Shown here piece by piece: positions 52,743 through 61,082 of a DNA stretch of 64,000 nt. Each line of letters begins with the position of its first letter. Positions within the stretch are counted from its first letter, which is position 1. The DNA comes from Flavobacterium sp. H122 (GTDB taxonomy: Bacteria; Bacteroidota; Bacteroidia; Flavobacteriales; Flavobacteriaceae). Under the pieces are notes generated by a model. It was given only the letters and a program-made list of their open reading frames with translations. It was not told the DNA's origin and searched no databases. The position numbers were made by a program, and so were the translations under genes. Where the stretch lies: contig NZ_SJZD01000005.1 in assembly GCF_004959765.1 (NCBI RefSeq), positions 175,543 to 239,542 of the forward strand, in the 5' to 3' direction.

Positions 52743-54464
52743 TTACACTTTCTTTCTAATTCTGTTTTTGTAATAATTAGTAAATATTTCACAATTTGAA
52801 ATCATTTCTTCATATTCATCTTTATATTTAAATTTAAAATTTTTAAATGATTTTCCATTCAACTTCTCCTTTAATTTATAATACTCCATATCCCAGAAAT
52901 AGTCTCTTTTGGTCAAGTATTCATACTCATTTTTTCTGGCTTCACATTTTGCAATCATGTAAGCACACAGCACCTTAAACTTATCATCTTTAGTATATTT
53001 AAAAGCTTGTTCATAAAGATTTTTTGCCTGTGAACATGTATAATATTCCTTCTCATCCTTCATATTAGCTTCAGCGGCAGAAGATGACCAATAAATCCTT
53101 TTGAGCATCCAAGAATTACCATAATAACTCATATTGTAATAACAGTTAGCAGCAAGAAAATAATCTATATCTCTTCTAGCGTTCTTAACGTTTTTTGCTC
53201 TTTTTAAATAATTTATTAATTCAAGAGTTACTTTAGCTTTTGTAAAATTGTTTGCCGTTTGCTTAGAATCATAATTCATATAACCCTTTATTTTATAAAA
53301 AGGATTTTCATTAAATAAAAGGTTTGTGTAATGTGTTTTGCTAATTTTAGAAAAATAAAAGTAAGCTTGTTCCAGCTTGTCTTCCCTCATATATTTAACA
53401 CCTAATAAATCATAAACCCGATTGGGATCATTTTTCAATATTCTTTTTTTCCATCTATCAAATGAATCTGATTTCAAATTCATTTCATTAACAATCTTTT
53501 GAAGATCAAGTGTATTTAAATCTGCATCTATATATCCATACCAATCACTATAAAAATCATCTTGTAATGTAATTTTACGTGTACGTGATTTCCAAAAGAT
53601 TGAGTTTACACTATCGTATTCTCCATCCAATATTATCTGAGAAATTAAATACCCAGCATCTACTTTATTATTTAAAAACTCTAGTTCTTTTGCTATCGCA
53701 AACAAAAAGGAAAAATTTTTATTCTTTGATTCTCTTAAAACAATAGGTTTTATTTCACCTAAAATAATTGCTTTATCTATTTTTTGATTAGCAGTTAAAC
53801 TCAAGGCTTTTACTATATCTAATTGTCTTTTTATATCTTTATCTATGCCCTTTCTCTCTAAAGGTTTCAATGTTTGAATGGAACTATTGTAATCTTTGGT
53901 CAAAAATTCTAAATAACTTTTTACTAGCAAATAAAAATTTTTATTCTCTACTTTTTCGAAATCTAATTTACTTACTACTTCTAAAAGTTTTTCCGCATAT
54001 TTCCTATCTACTTCTACCCTATTTAATAATCTGCCTGAATTTGTATTTTCCCAATAATCAGGCCTTAAAGCCGGTAAAAACATAGTATAAATTGGAGTTA
54101 GCACCCAGTCTTCAATTTTATTAATTTCTCTTAATAAAAGAAAACTTAAACCAATATTAGCAGGATCTAGTTCAATTACTTTTTGTATGGCATCTAAGTT
54201 AGGTTTGATGTTTTTAAAAGAATACAAAACATAAACATTTGCTTTTTCCTGATTTGTTTTTGCAAACTTTAAAACTTGTCCTAAAGGAATATTTTTATTG
54301 AAATGCCATTGAATATTAAACCTATTATCAGTACCTCTAACAAAAACCTGAGCTGCCAAAAAGTTAGCCTTCACCTTATCCTCTTCGGCGTTCATCCTGT
54401 AATACAATGCCCAATTATCAATAAAATCTTTTGTTTTAAATTGATTTATATATTCGCGATACAA
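52743..54464 (-). CDS. Long C-terminal fragment of a broken secreted protein
   Basis: No ATG or GTG lies at the start of this frame: the earliest start codon is a TTG at 54464, and the coding-like sequence continues upstream ('KKRYYYQIFKLLDYSSYANQ') until about 54540, into the frame of the gene at 54535-55053. The two are therefore parts of one gene of about 770 residues, split at a run of nine A on the coding strand. The body is helical with many Tyr/Asn/Asp residues and short TPR-like or helical-repeat stretches ('AYFYFSKISKTHYTNLLF', 'SQAKNLYEQAFKYTKDDKFKVLCAYMIAK'). Function unknown. Confidence 0.75.
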   Translation of the reverse strand: MYREYINQFKTKDFIDNWALYYRMNAEEDKVKANFLAAQVFVRGTDNRFNIQWHFNKNIPLGQVLKFAKTNQEKANVYVLYSFKNIKPNLDAIQKVIELDPANIGLSFLLLREINKIEDWVLTPIYTMFLPALRPDYWENTNSGRLLNRVEVDRKYAEKLLEVVSKLDFEKVENKNFYLLVKSYLEFLTKDYNSSIQTLKPLERKGIDKDIKRQLDIVKALSLTANQKIDKAIILGEIKPIVLRESKNKNFSFLFAIAKELEFLNNKVDAGYLISQIILDGEYDSVNSIFWKSRTRKITLQDDFYSDWYGYIDADLNTLDLQKIVNEMNLKSDSFDRWKKRILKNDPNRVYDLLGVKYMREDKLEQAYFYFSKISKTHYTNLLFNENPFYKIKGYMNYDSKQTANNFTKAKVTLELINYLKRAKNVKNARRDIDYFLAANCYYNMSYYGNSWMLKRIYWSSSAAEANMKDEKEYYTCSQAKNLYEQAFKYTKDDKFKVLCAYMIAKCEARKNEYEYLTKRDYFWDMEYYKLKEKLNGKSFKNFKFKYKDEYEEMISNCEIFTNYYKNRIRKKV

Positions 54465-54534
54465 GTCAATTGATTCTTGGTTTGCATAAGAAGAATAGTC
54501 TAAAAGTTTAAAAATTTGGTAATAATATCTTTTC

Positions 54535-55053
54535 TTAACTATTGTTTTTTTTTATGGATACTATCTTTTTTTTAGCAAATGCAATTTTTTTCTGAATAAA
54601 CTGATTTTTCTTGTAATCCTCTTTTTCCCAAAGTTCATTACTGTTTGTCTCAGCAATTTTTTCAACTTCTTTGGCAAATTTCAAATAATCTATTGTCTCA
54701 AAATCTTTGCTTTTAAATAAATATTGAATAAATAAATTTTTGCTTTTTCCATTACATTCTTCGATCCCAATTTCAAAAATTGCTTTTCTAATCTCAGGCA
54801 ATGAAACCTTGTATTCACAATGCTTTTGCCATTCGACATCATTTTCTGTAATATTGCTGTTCAATTTAGTATCATCTCCTGAATAATAATTATAATAAGT
54901 ATAATTATACATCCAAAAACGATCATATTTAAAGTTTTGAGGATTAAAAACACTAAACCGTATATCTTCACCGTATGGATAAAAATAACACGCATAAGTA
55001 TTTGGTATAAAACTAAATACTAAAAGAAGTGTAAAACTTACCCAAAGTTTCAT
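54535..55053 (-). CDS. N-terminal fragment of the broken secreted protein (signal peptide)
   Basis: Signal peptide 'MKLWVSFTLLLVFSFIPNTYA', then 'CYFYPYGEDIRFSVFNPQNF' and 'EVEKIAETNSNELWEKEDYKKNQFIQKKIAFAKKKIVSIKKNNS' before the stop at 54535. The frame shifts at a 9-A run just before the stop: removing one A would join it smoothly to the large frame downstream. The true gene product would be about 770 residues. Its start lies 41 bases inside the end of the previous gene in the operon (55013-56062). Confidence 0.75.
   Translation of the reverse strand: MKLWVSFTLLLVFSFIPNTYACYFYPYGEDIRFSVFNPQNFKYDRFWMYNYTYYNYYSGDDTKLNSNITENDVEWQKHCEYKVSLPEIRKAIFEIGIEECNGKSKNLFIQYLFKSKDFETIDYLKFAKEVEKIAETNSNELWEKEDYKKNQFIQKKIAFAKKKIVSIKKNNS
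54545..54553 (-). other. Homopolymer A9 (coding strand) causing or allowing frameshift
   Basis: Nine T on the + strand at 54545-54553, reading as nine A in the coding strand between codons for Ser-Ile and Asn-Asn-Ser. Removing a single A restores the frame to 'K-T-I-V-K-K-R-Y-Y-Y'. Confidence 0.85.
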
Positions 55054-56062
55054 AATTGTAAGATTTTAAATTGTTAGAATCTAAGTGAAATAATATTACT
55101 GTACTTTTTTTATCAAGCTGTACTTTTGACTTCAATATTTTTATAACATCCTGCACAGTATTTTGATTGACTTCTTCAAACTTTAATTTATCACCCTGTC
55201 GGTAATAAACTTCATTTATAACACTGTCCTTAGTAACTTCATACCACAGACTACTTTTTCTTGTTGCAATTTTTTTTAAATCACCTGCATTTAAATTTGT
55301 AAATCTTTGAAATTGGTCATATTGATAGTGATAACACCAAGAAAATATCGGCAAAGCGATATCCATATGCAGTGGATATTTTTCAACTACAGTTAAATAT
55401 GATTTTAATTCTTCAATATCAAGAATAGAATTTTTTGATTTACTTTCAAAAGGCTGCATTAAGTTATAACACATTAAAGTGACCTTTTTAACGGGAGGAA
55501 CCCCCATCTTACTTCTGTATTTATATGGATACAAGCGTAAAGTACAACTCAAATCAATTTTCGATTTTTTATGAAATTCTCTCAAAAAGTAAAAATAATT
55601 TTCTTTAGATTTTAATGTCCAATCACAATCAAATTGAATTTCCTTAATCTCATTGTTCTTTGTAGAAAAGTGCTCCCTCTTGTATTTTTTTACAAGAAAT
55701 TCAACATTTGAAATTAAAGTATCTATTTCACTCTTTGAACTTTTGATAAAAACTTCATTTTTAATAAAAACAGCAGGGACAACATTACTATTAACTTCTT
55801 CATTCTTACCCTCATAATTATAGATATCCAATCTGTTTTTTGAAATAGGAATGTTACCCATTGTTTCATCATGTGTGACTTCAAAAAATTTAACATAAAG
55901 CTTTTTAACATTTAAGGTGTCTAAGCATTTATTTTCATCATCACTTAAACTATATTCACCTGATTTCCAATAATAAAAAGCACGTTCAACTCTATCAATT
56001 TTATTATCATGACAAGAGACAAGCAATACTAAAAATAGTATACCAAAAAAAAGGTGTTGCAT
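55013..56062 (-). CDS. Lipoprotein of unknown function with GH18-like barrel pattern
   Basis: The ATG at 56062 gives 'MQHLFFGILFLVLLVSC' with lipobox LVSC. The longer frame to 56134 adds 24 residues of no signal-like character. The mature region holds 'EIKEIQFDCDWTLKSKENYFYFLREFHKKS', which resembles the beta-4 motif (D-x-x-D-x-D-x-E) of glycoside hydrolase family 18 barrels, except that the position of the catalytic Glu is Thr; then 'VPPVKKVTLMCYNLMQ' and 'PLHMDIALPIFSWCYHYQ' fit later barrel strands. So it may be an inactive GH18-like protein; this is an inference. It overlaps the next gene by 41 bases. Confidence 0.6.
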   Translation of the reverse strand: MQHLFFGILFLVLLVSCHDNKIDRVERAFYYWKSGEYSLSDDENKCLDTLNVKKLYVKFFEVTHDETMGNIPISKNRLDIYNYEGKNEEVNSNVVPAVFIKNEVFIKSSKSEIDTLISNVEFLVKKYKREHFSTKNNEIKEIQFDCDWTLKSKENYFYFLREFHKKSKIDLSCTLRLYPYKYRSKMGVPPVKKVTLMCYNLMQPFESKSKNSILDIEELKSYLTVVEKYPLHMDIALPIFSWCYHYQYDQFQRFTNLNAGDLKKIATRKSSLWYEVTKDSVINEVYYRQGDKLKFEEVNQNTVQDVIKILKSKVQLDKKSTVILFHLDSNNLKSYNYETLGKFYTSFSI

Positions 56063-56134
56063 AAAAATGAGGATTATTGAATTGTATATTTCAACGTTAA
56101 AATTAAGTTTATTTACATAAAAGCCAATTATCAA

Positions 56135-56591
56135 ATGGTATCTTTTTACTATTTTAAAAATTTTATTTCAAAGGAATATTTTGTAGAATTTTAAATATTT
56201 TGAACGGAAGAAATATAAACACTTTTATAGTAAAACAAACCACATAATATATCCATAAATTCATTTCTAAAACATCACATTCTGAATCTGCATAACAAGC
56301 TAAACATGTGCTTTAGTTTCGTTTTATTTTGCGTAAATCATCATCAATACTTCAAGAATTAGAGAATTCACATTAGATATCCACTCAGGATAAAAAACGC
56401 AAGATTTACAACTGTTAATCAAAAATTGACAAAATCAGCTAACTAAGACTATATTTTCACTCTCTTTGCGTCCACGGGTAGATGCACATTGCAACGAAAG
56501 ATTTTTATTTTAGCTTGTTAAAAGAACATTGTATATTTATGAATTAGTGACAAGCACACTAAAACGAAACTAAAAAACAAGAAAACATATT
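56135..56591. other. 457-base gap without a gene
   Basis: Very A+T-rich, with no reading frame worth calling and no tRNA. A TATATTTA box occurs at 56532-56539 upstream of the GNAT gene, not at proper distance from a TTG. Nothing else was seen. Confidence 0.6.
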
Positions 56592-57053
56592 ATGGATATT
56601 GAAATCAAAAAAATTAATTCCACTGAAAGTGAAATAGTAACTGAACTATTTGATAAATATCGAATATTTTACAAACAACCTTCAGATATAGAACTCGCAA
56701 ATATATATATAAAAGAACGCCTTGAACAAAATGAAGCACAAATCTATGTTGCATTCATAAAAGAAAATCTAAAACCAATAGGATTTACACTGTTATATCC
56801 AAAATTCTCTTCAGTCTCAGCTAAAAAGAATTGGCATATTGGAGATTTATATGTTGAAATGGATCAAAGAAAGAAAGGTATTGGAGAAAAATTACTAAAT
56901 ACAGCTTTAAGTTTTGCAAAAAATGAAGGAGCTAATTTCATTTCATTGAATACCGCTATTGACAATTATTCTGCTCAAAAACTTTATGAGAACTTTGGCT
57001 TTGTAAAACAAGAATACTTACCAGGATATTTATATTATCAATTTAATCTCTAA
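56592..57053 (+). CDS. GNAT family N-acetyltransferase
   Basis: 153 residues with the GNAT fold: 'AQIYVAFIKENLKPIGFTLLYPKFSSVSAKKNWHIGDLYVEMDQRKKGIGEKLLNTALSFAKNEGANFISLNTAIDNYSAQKLYENFGFVKQEYLPGY'. The acetyl-CoA-binding loop is 'QRKKGIGEKLL' (R/Q-x-x-G-x-G/A). The protein acetylates an amine on an unknown small molecule or protein. Its frame, AT-rich surroundings and neighbouring pseudogene place it in an accessory region. Confidence 0.85.
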   Translation: MDIEIKKINSTESEIVTELFDKYRIFYKQPSDIELANIYIKERLEQNEAQIYVAFIKENLKPIGFTLLYPKFSSVSAKKNWHIGDLYVEMDQRKKGIGEKLLNTALSFAKNEGANFISLNTAIDNYSAQKLYENFGFVKQEYLPGYLYYQFNL

Positions 57054-57233
57054 AATAACACCAGCCACTAACAGTGATTTGTCCCAACAGCCGCAATTAT
57101 CTTAATCACACACCGGTTTTCCGTTGAAAATCTAATCTTATCAAAAAATAAATCACTCCATCCGGGTCACTACTGTACCAAACCATGAAACATTAGTCAG
57201 AAGTCAAAAAAAAAAGAAAAAAATGAATCAAAT

Positions 57234-57836
57234 ATGACTGTAATAATTTCGAAAATTATAATCATATTCACTTTTTTTACTATTTCATGTAAAAACAAAA
57301 AGAAGGAATCAGTACCAATGTGGAATGTTAATAATTCAGACATTGCCAGATGGAAAGAAGATGCATTAACCAAAGGCGATACAAATGCTTATTATAATTT
57401 AAGTAAAGATTATGCGGATTCACCATATGAAGGATTTTTAGAAACTGCACTCATAATGGCTAACAAATAAGAATACCATTTGGCTTTTTCGGACACATAT
57501 GATTGTTTAACTGATGTTGATAGAAAATTTGGCGAACATGAATTGGAACCGCTAAATGAAGAAACCAGAAAGTTAGCAATTGACATACTGAAAAAAGGCG
57601 CTAAAAAAAGAAATCGTGAATGTCAACATAAATTTGGAGAGTTATATACTGAAGGGATTTATCTCGAAAAAGATGTTAAAAAAGGGAACTAACTAATTAA
57701 AGAAAGCGAATAAAACAAACAGAACTCCTCAAGATATGAAAAACTTTACTTAACAAGCGAAAAGATTTCTGGAACTACATCTAAAGCAAACGCCTTGTTT
57801 CAAACATCCCCTGGTCCTTCTGTAGAATCAGAATAA
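57234..57836 (+). pseudogene. Decayed Sel1-like lipoprotein gene
   Basis: One reading frame with three internal in-frame stops: TAA at 57468-57470, TAA at 57690-57692 and TAA at 57711-57713, with coding-like sequence before and after each ('MTVIISKIIIIFTFFTISC' lipobox signal, 'NSDIARWKEDALTKGD', then 'LAFSDTYDCLTDVDRKFG' and 'CQHKFGELYTEGIYLEKDVKKGN'). The last segment is a Sel1-type repeat. Nothing requires a frameshift; each break is a nonsense change. The frame finally ends at 57834-57836. Confidence 0.75.
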
Positions 57837-57847
57837 TTATAAAAATA

Positions 57848-57876
57848 AAAAAGGCCTTCAAATGAAGACCTTTTTT
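57848..57876 (-). terminator. Terminator after tRNA-Thr
   Basis: Imperfect stem (AAGGCCTTCA with TGAAGACCTT, one mismatch) followed on the minus strand by TTTTTTATTTT, just after the 3' end of the tRNA. Confidence 0.7.
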
Positions 57877-57878
57877 GG

Positions 57879-57952
57879 AGCCGATGGAGGGACTCGAACC
57901 CACGACCTGCTGATTACAAATCAGCTGCTCTAGCCAGCTGAGCTACACCGGC
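57879..57952 (-). tRNA. tRNA-Thr (anticodon TGT), copy 1
   Basis: On the minus strand a full cloverleaf: acceptor GCCGGTG with CATCGGC, D-arm AGCTCAGCTGGCTAGAGC, anticodon arm with loop TTTGTAA (anticodon TGT) closed by GCTGA/TCAGC, and T-arm 'GTGGGTTCGAGTCCC'. The CCA tail is encoded at 57876-57878. Sequence is identical to the copy at 58054-58127. Confidence 0.95.
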
Positions 57953-57982
57953 AAAGTGTATTTACAATATTTTAAAAAATTT

Positions 57983-58000
57983 GAGCCGATGGAGGGACTC
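57983..58000 (-). pseudogene. 3'-end tRNA-Thr remnant
   Basis: GAGCCGATGGAGGGACTC matches the 3' end (T-arm and acceptor) of the two complete tRNA genes on either side, but the rest is absent; the match stops where the dispersed repeat starts. Confidence 0.65.
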
Positions 58001-58041
58001 CTTTCGACAAGCTCAGGATAAATTTCTCGTCCTGAAACTTT
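58001..58041. repeat. Dispersed CTTTCGACAAGCTCAGGA-type repeat
   Basis: CTTTCGACAAGCTCAGGATA followed by a partial inverse copy (TCGTCCTGAAACTT). This kind of unit is spread over many bacterial genomes. Here it adjoins the tRNA remnant. Confidence 0.6.
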
Positions 58042-58053
58042 AAATTTTATTGG

Positions 58054-58127
58054 AGCCGATGGAGGGACTCGAACCCACGACCTGCTGATTACAAATCAGC
58101 TGCTCTAGCCAGCTGAGCTACACCGGC
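58054..58127 (-). tRNA. tRNA-Thr (anticodon TGT), copy 2
   Basis: Identical to the copy at 57879-57952 over all 74 bases, with encoded CCA at 58051-58053. Same strand; the two copies are 101 bases apart. Confidence 0.95.
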
Positions 58128-58208
58128 GACTCAAATACGGGTGCAAATATAATAGAGTTTTTTAAACTTCCAAAACCTTACACCCTAATTTTTATAGCTT
58201 TTTTTCAA

Positions 58209-58475
58209 TTATAATGCGTTGATTTTATCAACTAATTGGTTAGCAGTCACTTCTAAATCTTTATTGATTTGTCTGAAATGTGCTTTTTTATTTTCTACAT
58301 TATTAGCGTTTACTTTTTTAATTAAGCCATCAAAAGCAGTTAAAGCCTCATCAATGATTCCATTAGTAGCTTCTGTAGGTTGTCCTGTTGAAGTCATTTC
58401 ATATAAATAAACTGCTTCAATGATATCACCAATTACATAGTTGATGTCTTTTTTTAAGTTTCTAACACTTGCCAT
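58209..58475 (-). CDS. Conserved hypothetical protein, alpha-helical
   Basis: 88 residues with no signal peptide and almost only helix-forming sequence: 'ASVRNLKKDINYVIGDIIEAVYLYEMTSTGQPTEATNGIIDEALTAFDGLIKKVNANNVENKKAHFRQINKDLEVTANQLVDKIN'. Heptad-like spacing suggests a small helical bundle. Single transcription unit close to tRNA-Thr. No family or function recognised. Confidence 0.7.
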   Translation of the reverse strand: MASVRNLKKDINYVIGDIIEAVYLYEMTSTGQPTEATNGIIDEALTAFDGLIKKVNANNVENKKAHFRQINKDLEVTANQLVDKINAL

Positions 58476-58530
58476 TTGTATTTATTTTAAATTACGGTTG
58501 CAAAAGTACAATTATTCTTCTGAATAATCA

Positions 58531-59496
58531 TTAGGAAATCGTTATTTCTAACAAGTTTGCCTTACCAACCAACTGAAAATCAGAAATTGAAGCCGGAATT
58601 AAAACTGTATCGCCTTTTTTAAAATCAAAATTCTCTTCGTTTATATTTACAGAAAAACTGCCTTCTGTACACATATATACTAAAAATGAATCTCCGGAAT
58701 TACCCTTATTTATCTCTCCCTCAAGCACAATCACATTTGTTGTAAAATAAGGACAATCGACTATACTTACCGATTCATTGCTTTTTAAACTATATTCTTT
58801 ACGAGCATTGGTCTTCTTGTAATTTATAGCATCAAGCGCTAAATCCACATGCAATTCACGTAAATTTCCGTTCGCATCTTTTCTCTCAAAATCATACAAA
58901 CGGTACGTAATGTCTGATGTCTGCTGAATTTCAGCTATTAAAGTCCCGGCACCTATAGCATGTACTGTTCCTGTTTCAAGAAAAAAAACGTCTCCTTTTT
59001 TAACCGGTATTTCATCTAAAATGGAAACCAATTTTTTATTTTCCAAATGGCTGAGATATTCCTCTTTTGAAGAATCATTTTTAAAACCTATAATCAACTT
59101 TGCATTTTCATCAGCCTGCATCACATACCACATTTCAGTTTTACCGAATGAATTGTGTCTTTGCTTTGCCAGCTCATCATTTGGATGCACCTGAATAGAC
59201 AAATCTTCTTTGGCATCTAAAAATTTAAACAGCAATGGAAATTCACTTCCAAAACGCTTATAAACTTCTTTACCAAGTATTTCTTCAGGAAATTGCTCTA
59301 AAAGAGAAGTTAGCGACATTCCTTTGTAAAATCCGTTACCCACCACACTCACATCACCTGAAACAGCAGACAACTCCCAGCTTTCACCGGTAGTTTCATT
59401 TACTGATTTTTTATTCAAAACAGACTTTAATTTATTTCCTCCCCAAATTCTTTCTTTCAAAATTGGCTCGAAAACTAAAGGATACATCTTCATCAT
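58531..59496 (-). CDS. manA: Mannose-6-phosphate isomerase, class I (type I PMI)
   Basis: The zinc-binding cupin motifs are visible: 'LSIQVHPND' with the Q-x-H, 'TEMWYVMQADENAKLIIGFK', 'FFLETGTVHAIGAGTLIAEIQQTSDITYRLYDF' with the Glu and His, and the conserved N-terminus 'PLVFEPILKERIWGGNKL'. At about 320 residues it is the short bacterial form. It interconverts mannose-6-P and fructose-6-P in the cytosol. Its ATG at 59496 overlaps the bcp stop codon by one base (TGATG); a TTG at 59499 is an alternative. Confidence 0.9.
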   Translation of the reverse strand: MMKMYPLVFEPILKERIWGGNKLKSVLNKKSVNETTGESWELSAVSGDVSVVGNGFYKGMSLTSLLEQFPEEILGKEVYKRFGSEFPLLFKFLDAKEDLSIQVHPNDELAKQRHNSFGKTEMWYVMQADENAKLIIGFKNDSSKEEYLSHLENKKLVSILDEIPVKKGDVFFLETGTVHAIGAGTLIAEIQQTSDITYRLYDFERKDANGNLRELHVDLALDAINYKKTNARKEYSLKSNESVSIVDCPYFTTNVIVLEGEINKGNSGDSFLVYMCTEGSFSVNINEENFDFKKGDTVLIPASISDFQLVGKANLLEITIS

Positions 59497-59957
59497 CAAA
59501 TCAAACTTTTTACTTTCTCAACCGTTTTTTCCAAATGGTTTTCAGCATTCATATCATTAAAAACCATCTGAATAATACCTTTTTTATCCACCACAAACGT
59601 AACCCTACCTGGCAAAATACCTAAAAGATTGGCTTTTACACCAAAAAGCTTACGAAGTGACTTATCTCCATCTGACAATAAAATAAAAGGCAAATCGTAT
59701 TTACTGGCAAATTTTTTATGCGCTGGAACACTGTCACCGCTGATACCTATAACTTCGGCACCAATAGCTTTAAATTCCTCATACTGATCGCGTAAAAAAC
59801 ATGCCTGTTTAGTACAGCCCGGCGTATCATCTTTTGGATAAAAATAAATCACCAAAACTTTCTTTCCTAAAACAGAGTCAATATAAAAATCATTCCCGTT
59901 TTGGTCTTTTGCACCAAATGAGGGTAATTTATCTCCAACTTTTAATCCTTCCTGCAT
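59496..59957 (-). CDS. bcp: Peroxiredoxin Bcp (thioredoxin-dependent thiol peroxidase)
   Basis: The Bcp signature 'DDTPGCTKQACFLRDQYEEF' has the peroxidatic Cys and, five residues on, the resolving Cys. Other family parts: 'KLPSFGAKDQNGNDFYID', 'VLVIYFYPKDDTPGC', 'KSLRKLFGVKANLLGILPGRVTFVVDKKGIIQMVFNDM'. It reduces organic and hydrogen peroxides using thioredoxin, in the cytosol. In an operon with queD-like (3-base gap upstream) and manA. Confidence 0.93.
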   Translation of the reverse strand: MQEGLKVGDKLPSFGAKDQNGNDFYIDSVLGKKVLVIYFYPKDDTPGCTKQACFLRDQYEEFKAIGAEVIGISGDSVPAHKKFASKYDLPFILLSDGDKSLRKLFGVKANLLGILPGRVTFVVDKKGIIQMVFNDMNAENHLEKTVEKVKSLI

Positions 59958-59960
59958 TTT

Positions 59961-60371
59961 TTAAGTTCCTTTATATACTACAAAATTACGGGGAGTCTCA
60001 TAAAGAGTCACCTCTAAATCCAGTTCCGGTTTGATTCTTTTTCTGATTTTATTCCAAATCACCACTGAAATATTCTCTGCAGTTGGATTCAAATTAAAAA
60101 AATTAGGGACATCAAGATTCAAATTTTTATGATCAAAAGCAACTTCAACTTCCTCGTAAATAATATCTGCCAAATCTTTAATATCAATAACATAACCGGT
60201 CTCTGGACTAATTTCTCCCGTCACACCAACTATCAGCTCATAATTATGTCCGTGAAAATTGGGATTATTGCATTTCCCAAAAACACGTTGGTTCTGCTCA
60301 TCACTCCAGTCTTTTCTGTACAAGCGGTGCGCTGCATTGAAATGAGCTTTTCTGTTTACTGTTACTTTCAT
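59961..60371 (-). CDS. queD: 6-pyruvoyltetrahydropterin synthase/QueD-family protein
   Basis: Zinc-binding His residues are in 'HFNAAHRLYRKDW' and 'NFHGHNYELIVGVTG'; the catalytic Cys is 'VFGKCNNPNFHGHN', and the acid in the late 'TAENISVVIWNKI' Glu. 136 residues. It makes 6-carboxy-5,6,7,8-tetrahydropterin for queuosine synthesis, or 6-pyruvoyltetrahydropterin in other members; QueD is the normal bacterial assignment. It overlaps the idi stop by 4 bases (ATGA). Confidence 0.88.
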   Translation of the reverse strand: MKVTVNRKAHFNAAHRLYRKDWSDEQNQRVFGKCNNPNFHGHNYELIVGVTGEISPETGYVIDIKDLADIIYEEVEVAFDHKNLNLDVPNFFNLNPTAENISVVIWNKIRKRIKPELDLEVTLYETPRNFVVYKGT

Positions 60372-60895
60372 AATGTGTGTTCTTCCAGAAAATGATAAAA
60401 CTCGTCAAAAATAATCTTAAACCAAACCGTATAAATATCCGGGTTGGATTCAATATCTTTTTTAATATCTTCTATAGGCATCCATTTCCAGGATTCAACC
60501 TCTTCAGGATTAATAACCGGTTCATCATTATAATAACCAATCATAACATGATCCAGCTCATGTTCAGTCAAACCATTATCAAAAGGAGCCTTATAAATAA
60601 AATTAAAAAGTTCTTTCAGCTCAACATCAAACCCCATTTCTTCCTGTAATCTTCTTCTCCCCGCCTGAACATTCGTTTCACCTTCACGCTGATGACTGCA
60701 GCAGGTATTTGTCCAAAGCAATGGTGAATGATATTTGTGATTTGCTCTTTGCTGCAGCATTATTTCACCTTTATCATTTAATACGAAAACAGAAAAAGCA
60801 CGGTGCAATAAGGCTTTTTCATGAGCTTCCATTTTTGGCATCAAGCCAATCGGCTCATCTTTTTCGTTAACTAAAATTACTTTCTCTTCAATCAT
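60368..60895 (-). CDS. idi: Isopentenyl-diphosphate delta-isomerase, type I
   Basis: Nudix-fold type I IDI: 'EEKVILVNEKDEPIGLMPKMEAHEKALLHRAFSVFVLNDKGEIMLQQRANHKYHSPLLWTNTCCSHQREGE' with the catalytic Cys in 'TNTCCSHQ', and 'RRRLQEEMGFDVEL' the Nudix-like box; the active Glu is in 'TEHELDHVMIGYYNDEP'. It isomerises IPP and DMAPP. First gene of the idi-queD-bcp-manA operon, with tight overlaps throughout. Confidence 0.93.
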   Translation of the reverse strand: MIEEKVILVNEKDEPIGLMPKMEAHEKALLHRAFSVFVLNDKGEIMLQQRANHKYHSPLLWTNTCCSHQREGETNVQAGRRRLQEEMGFDVELKELFNFIYKAPFDNGLTEHELDHVMIGYYNDEPVINPEEVESWKWMPIEDIKKDIESNPDIYTVWFKIIFDEFYHFLEEHTL

Positions 60896-61082
60896 AAAAT
60901 TAATTTGCCGGGTAAAAATACGAAAACTATACCAAAACCTAACAGGGATTGCACTTAGTTATTTCAATCTACGTTCTATAAAGATATGTCTACCAAAAAA
61001 ACTTTTTTTCATACCACATAAAATAAACTCTTATTATTTTAGTTTTCAATAAAAACCCAAATAATTAAACATTATCAATTCT

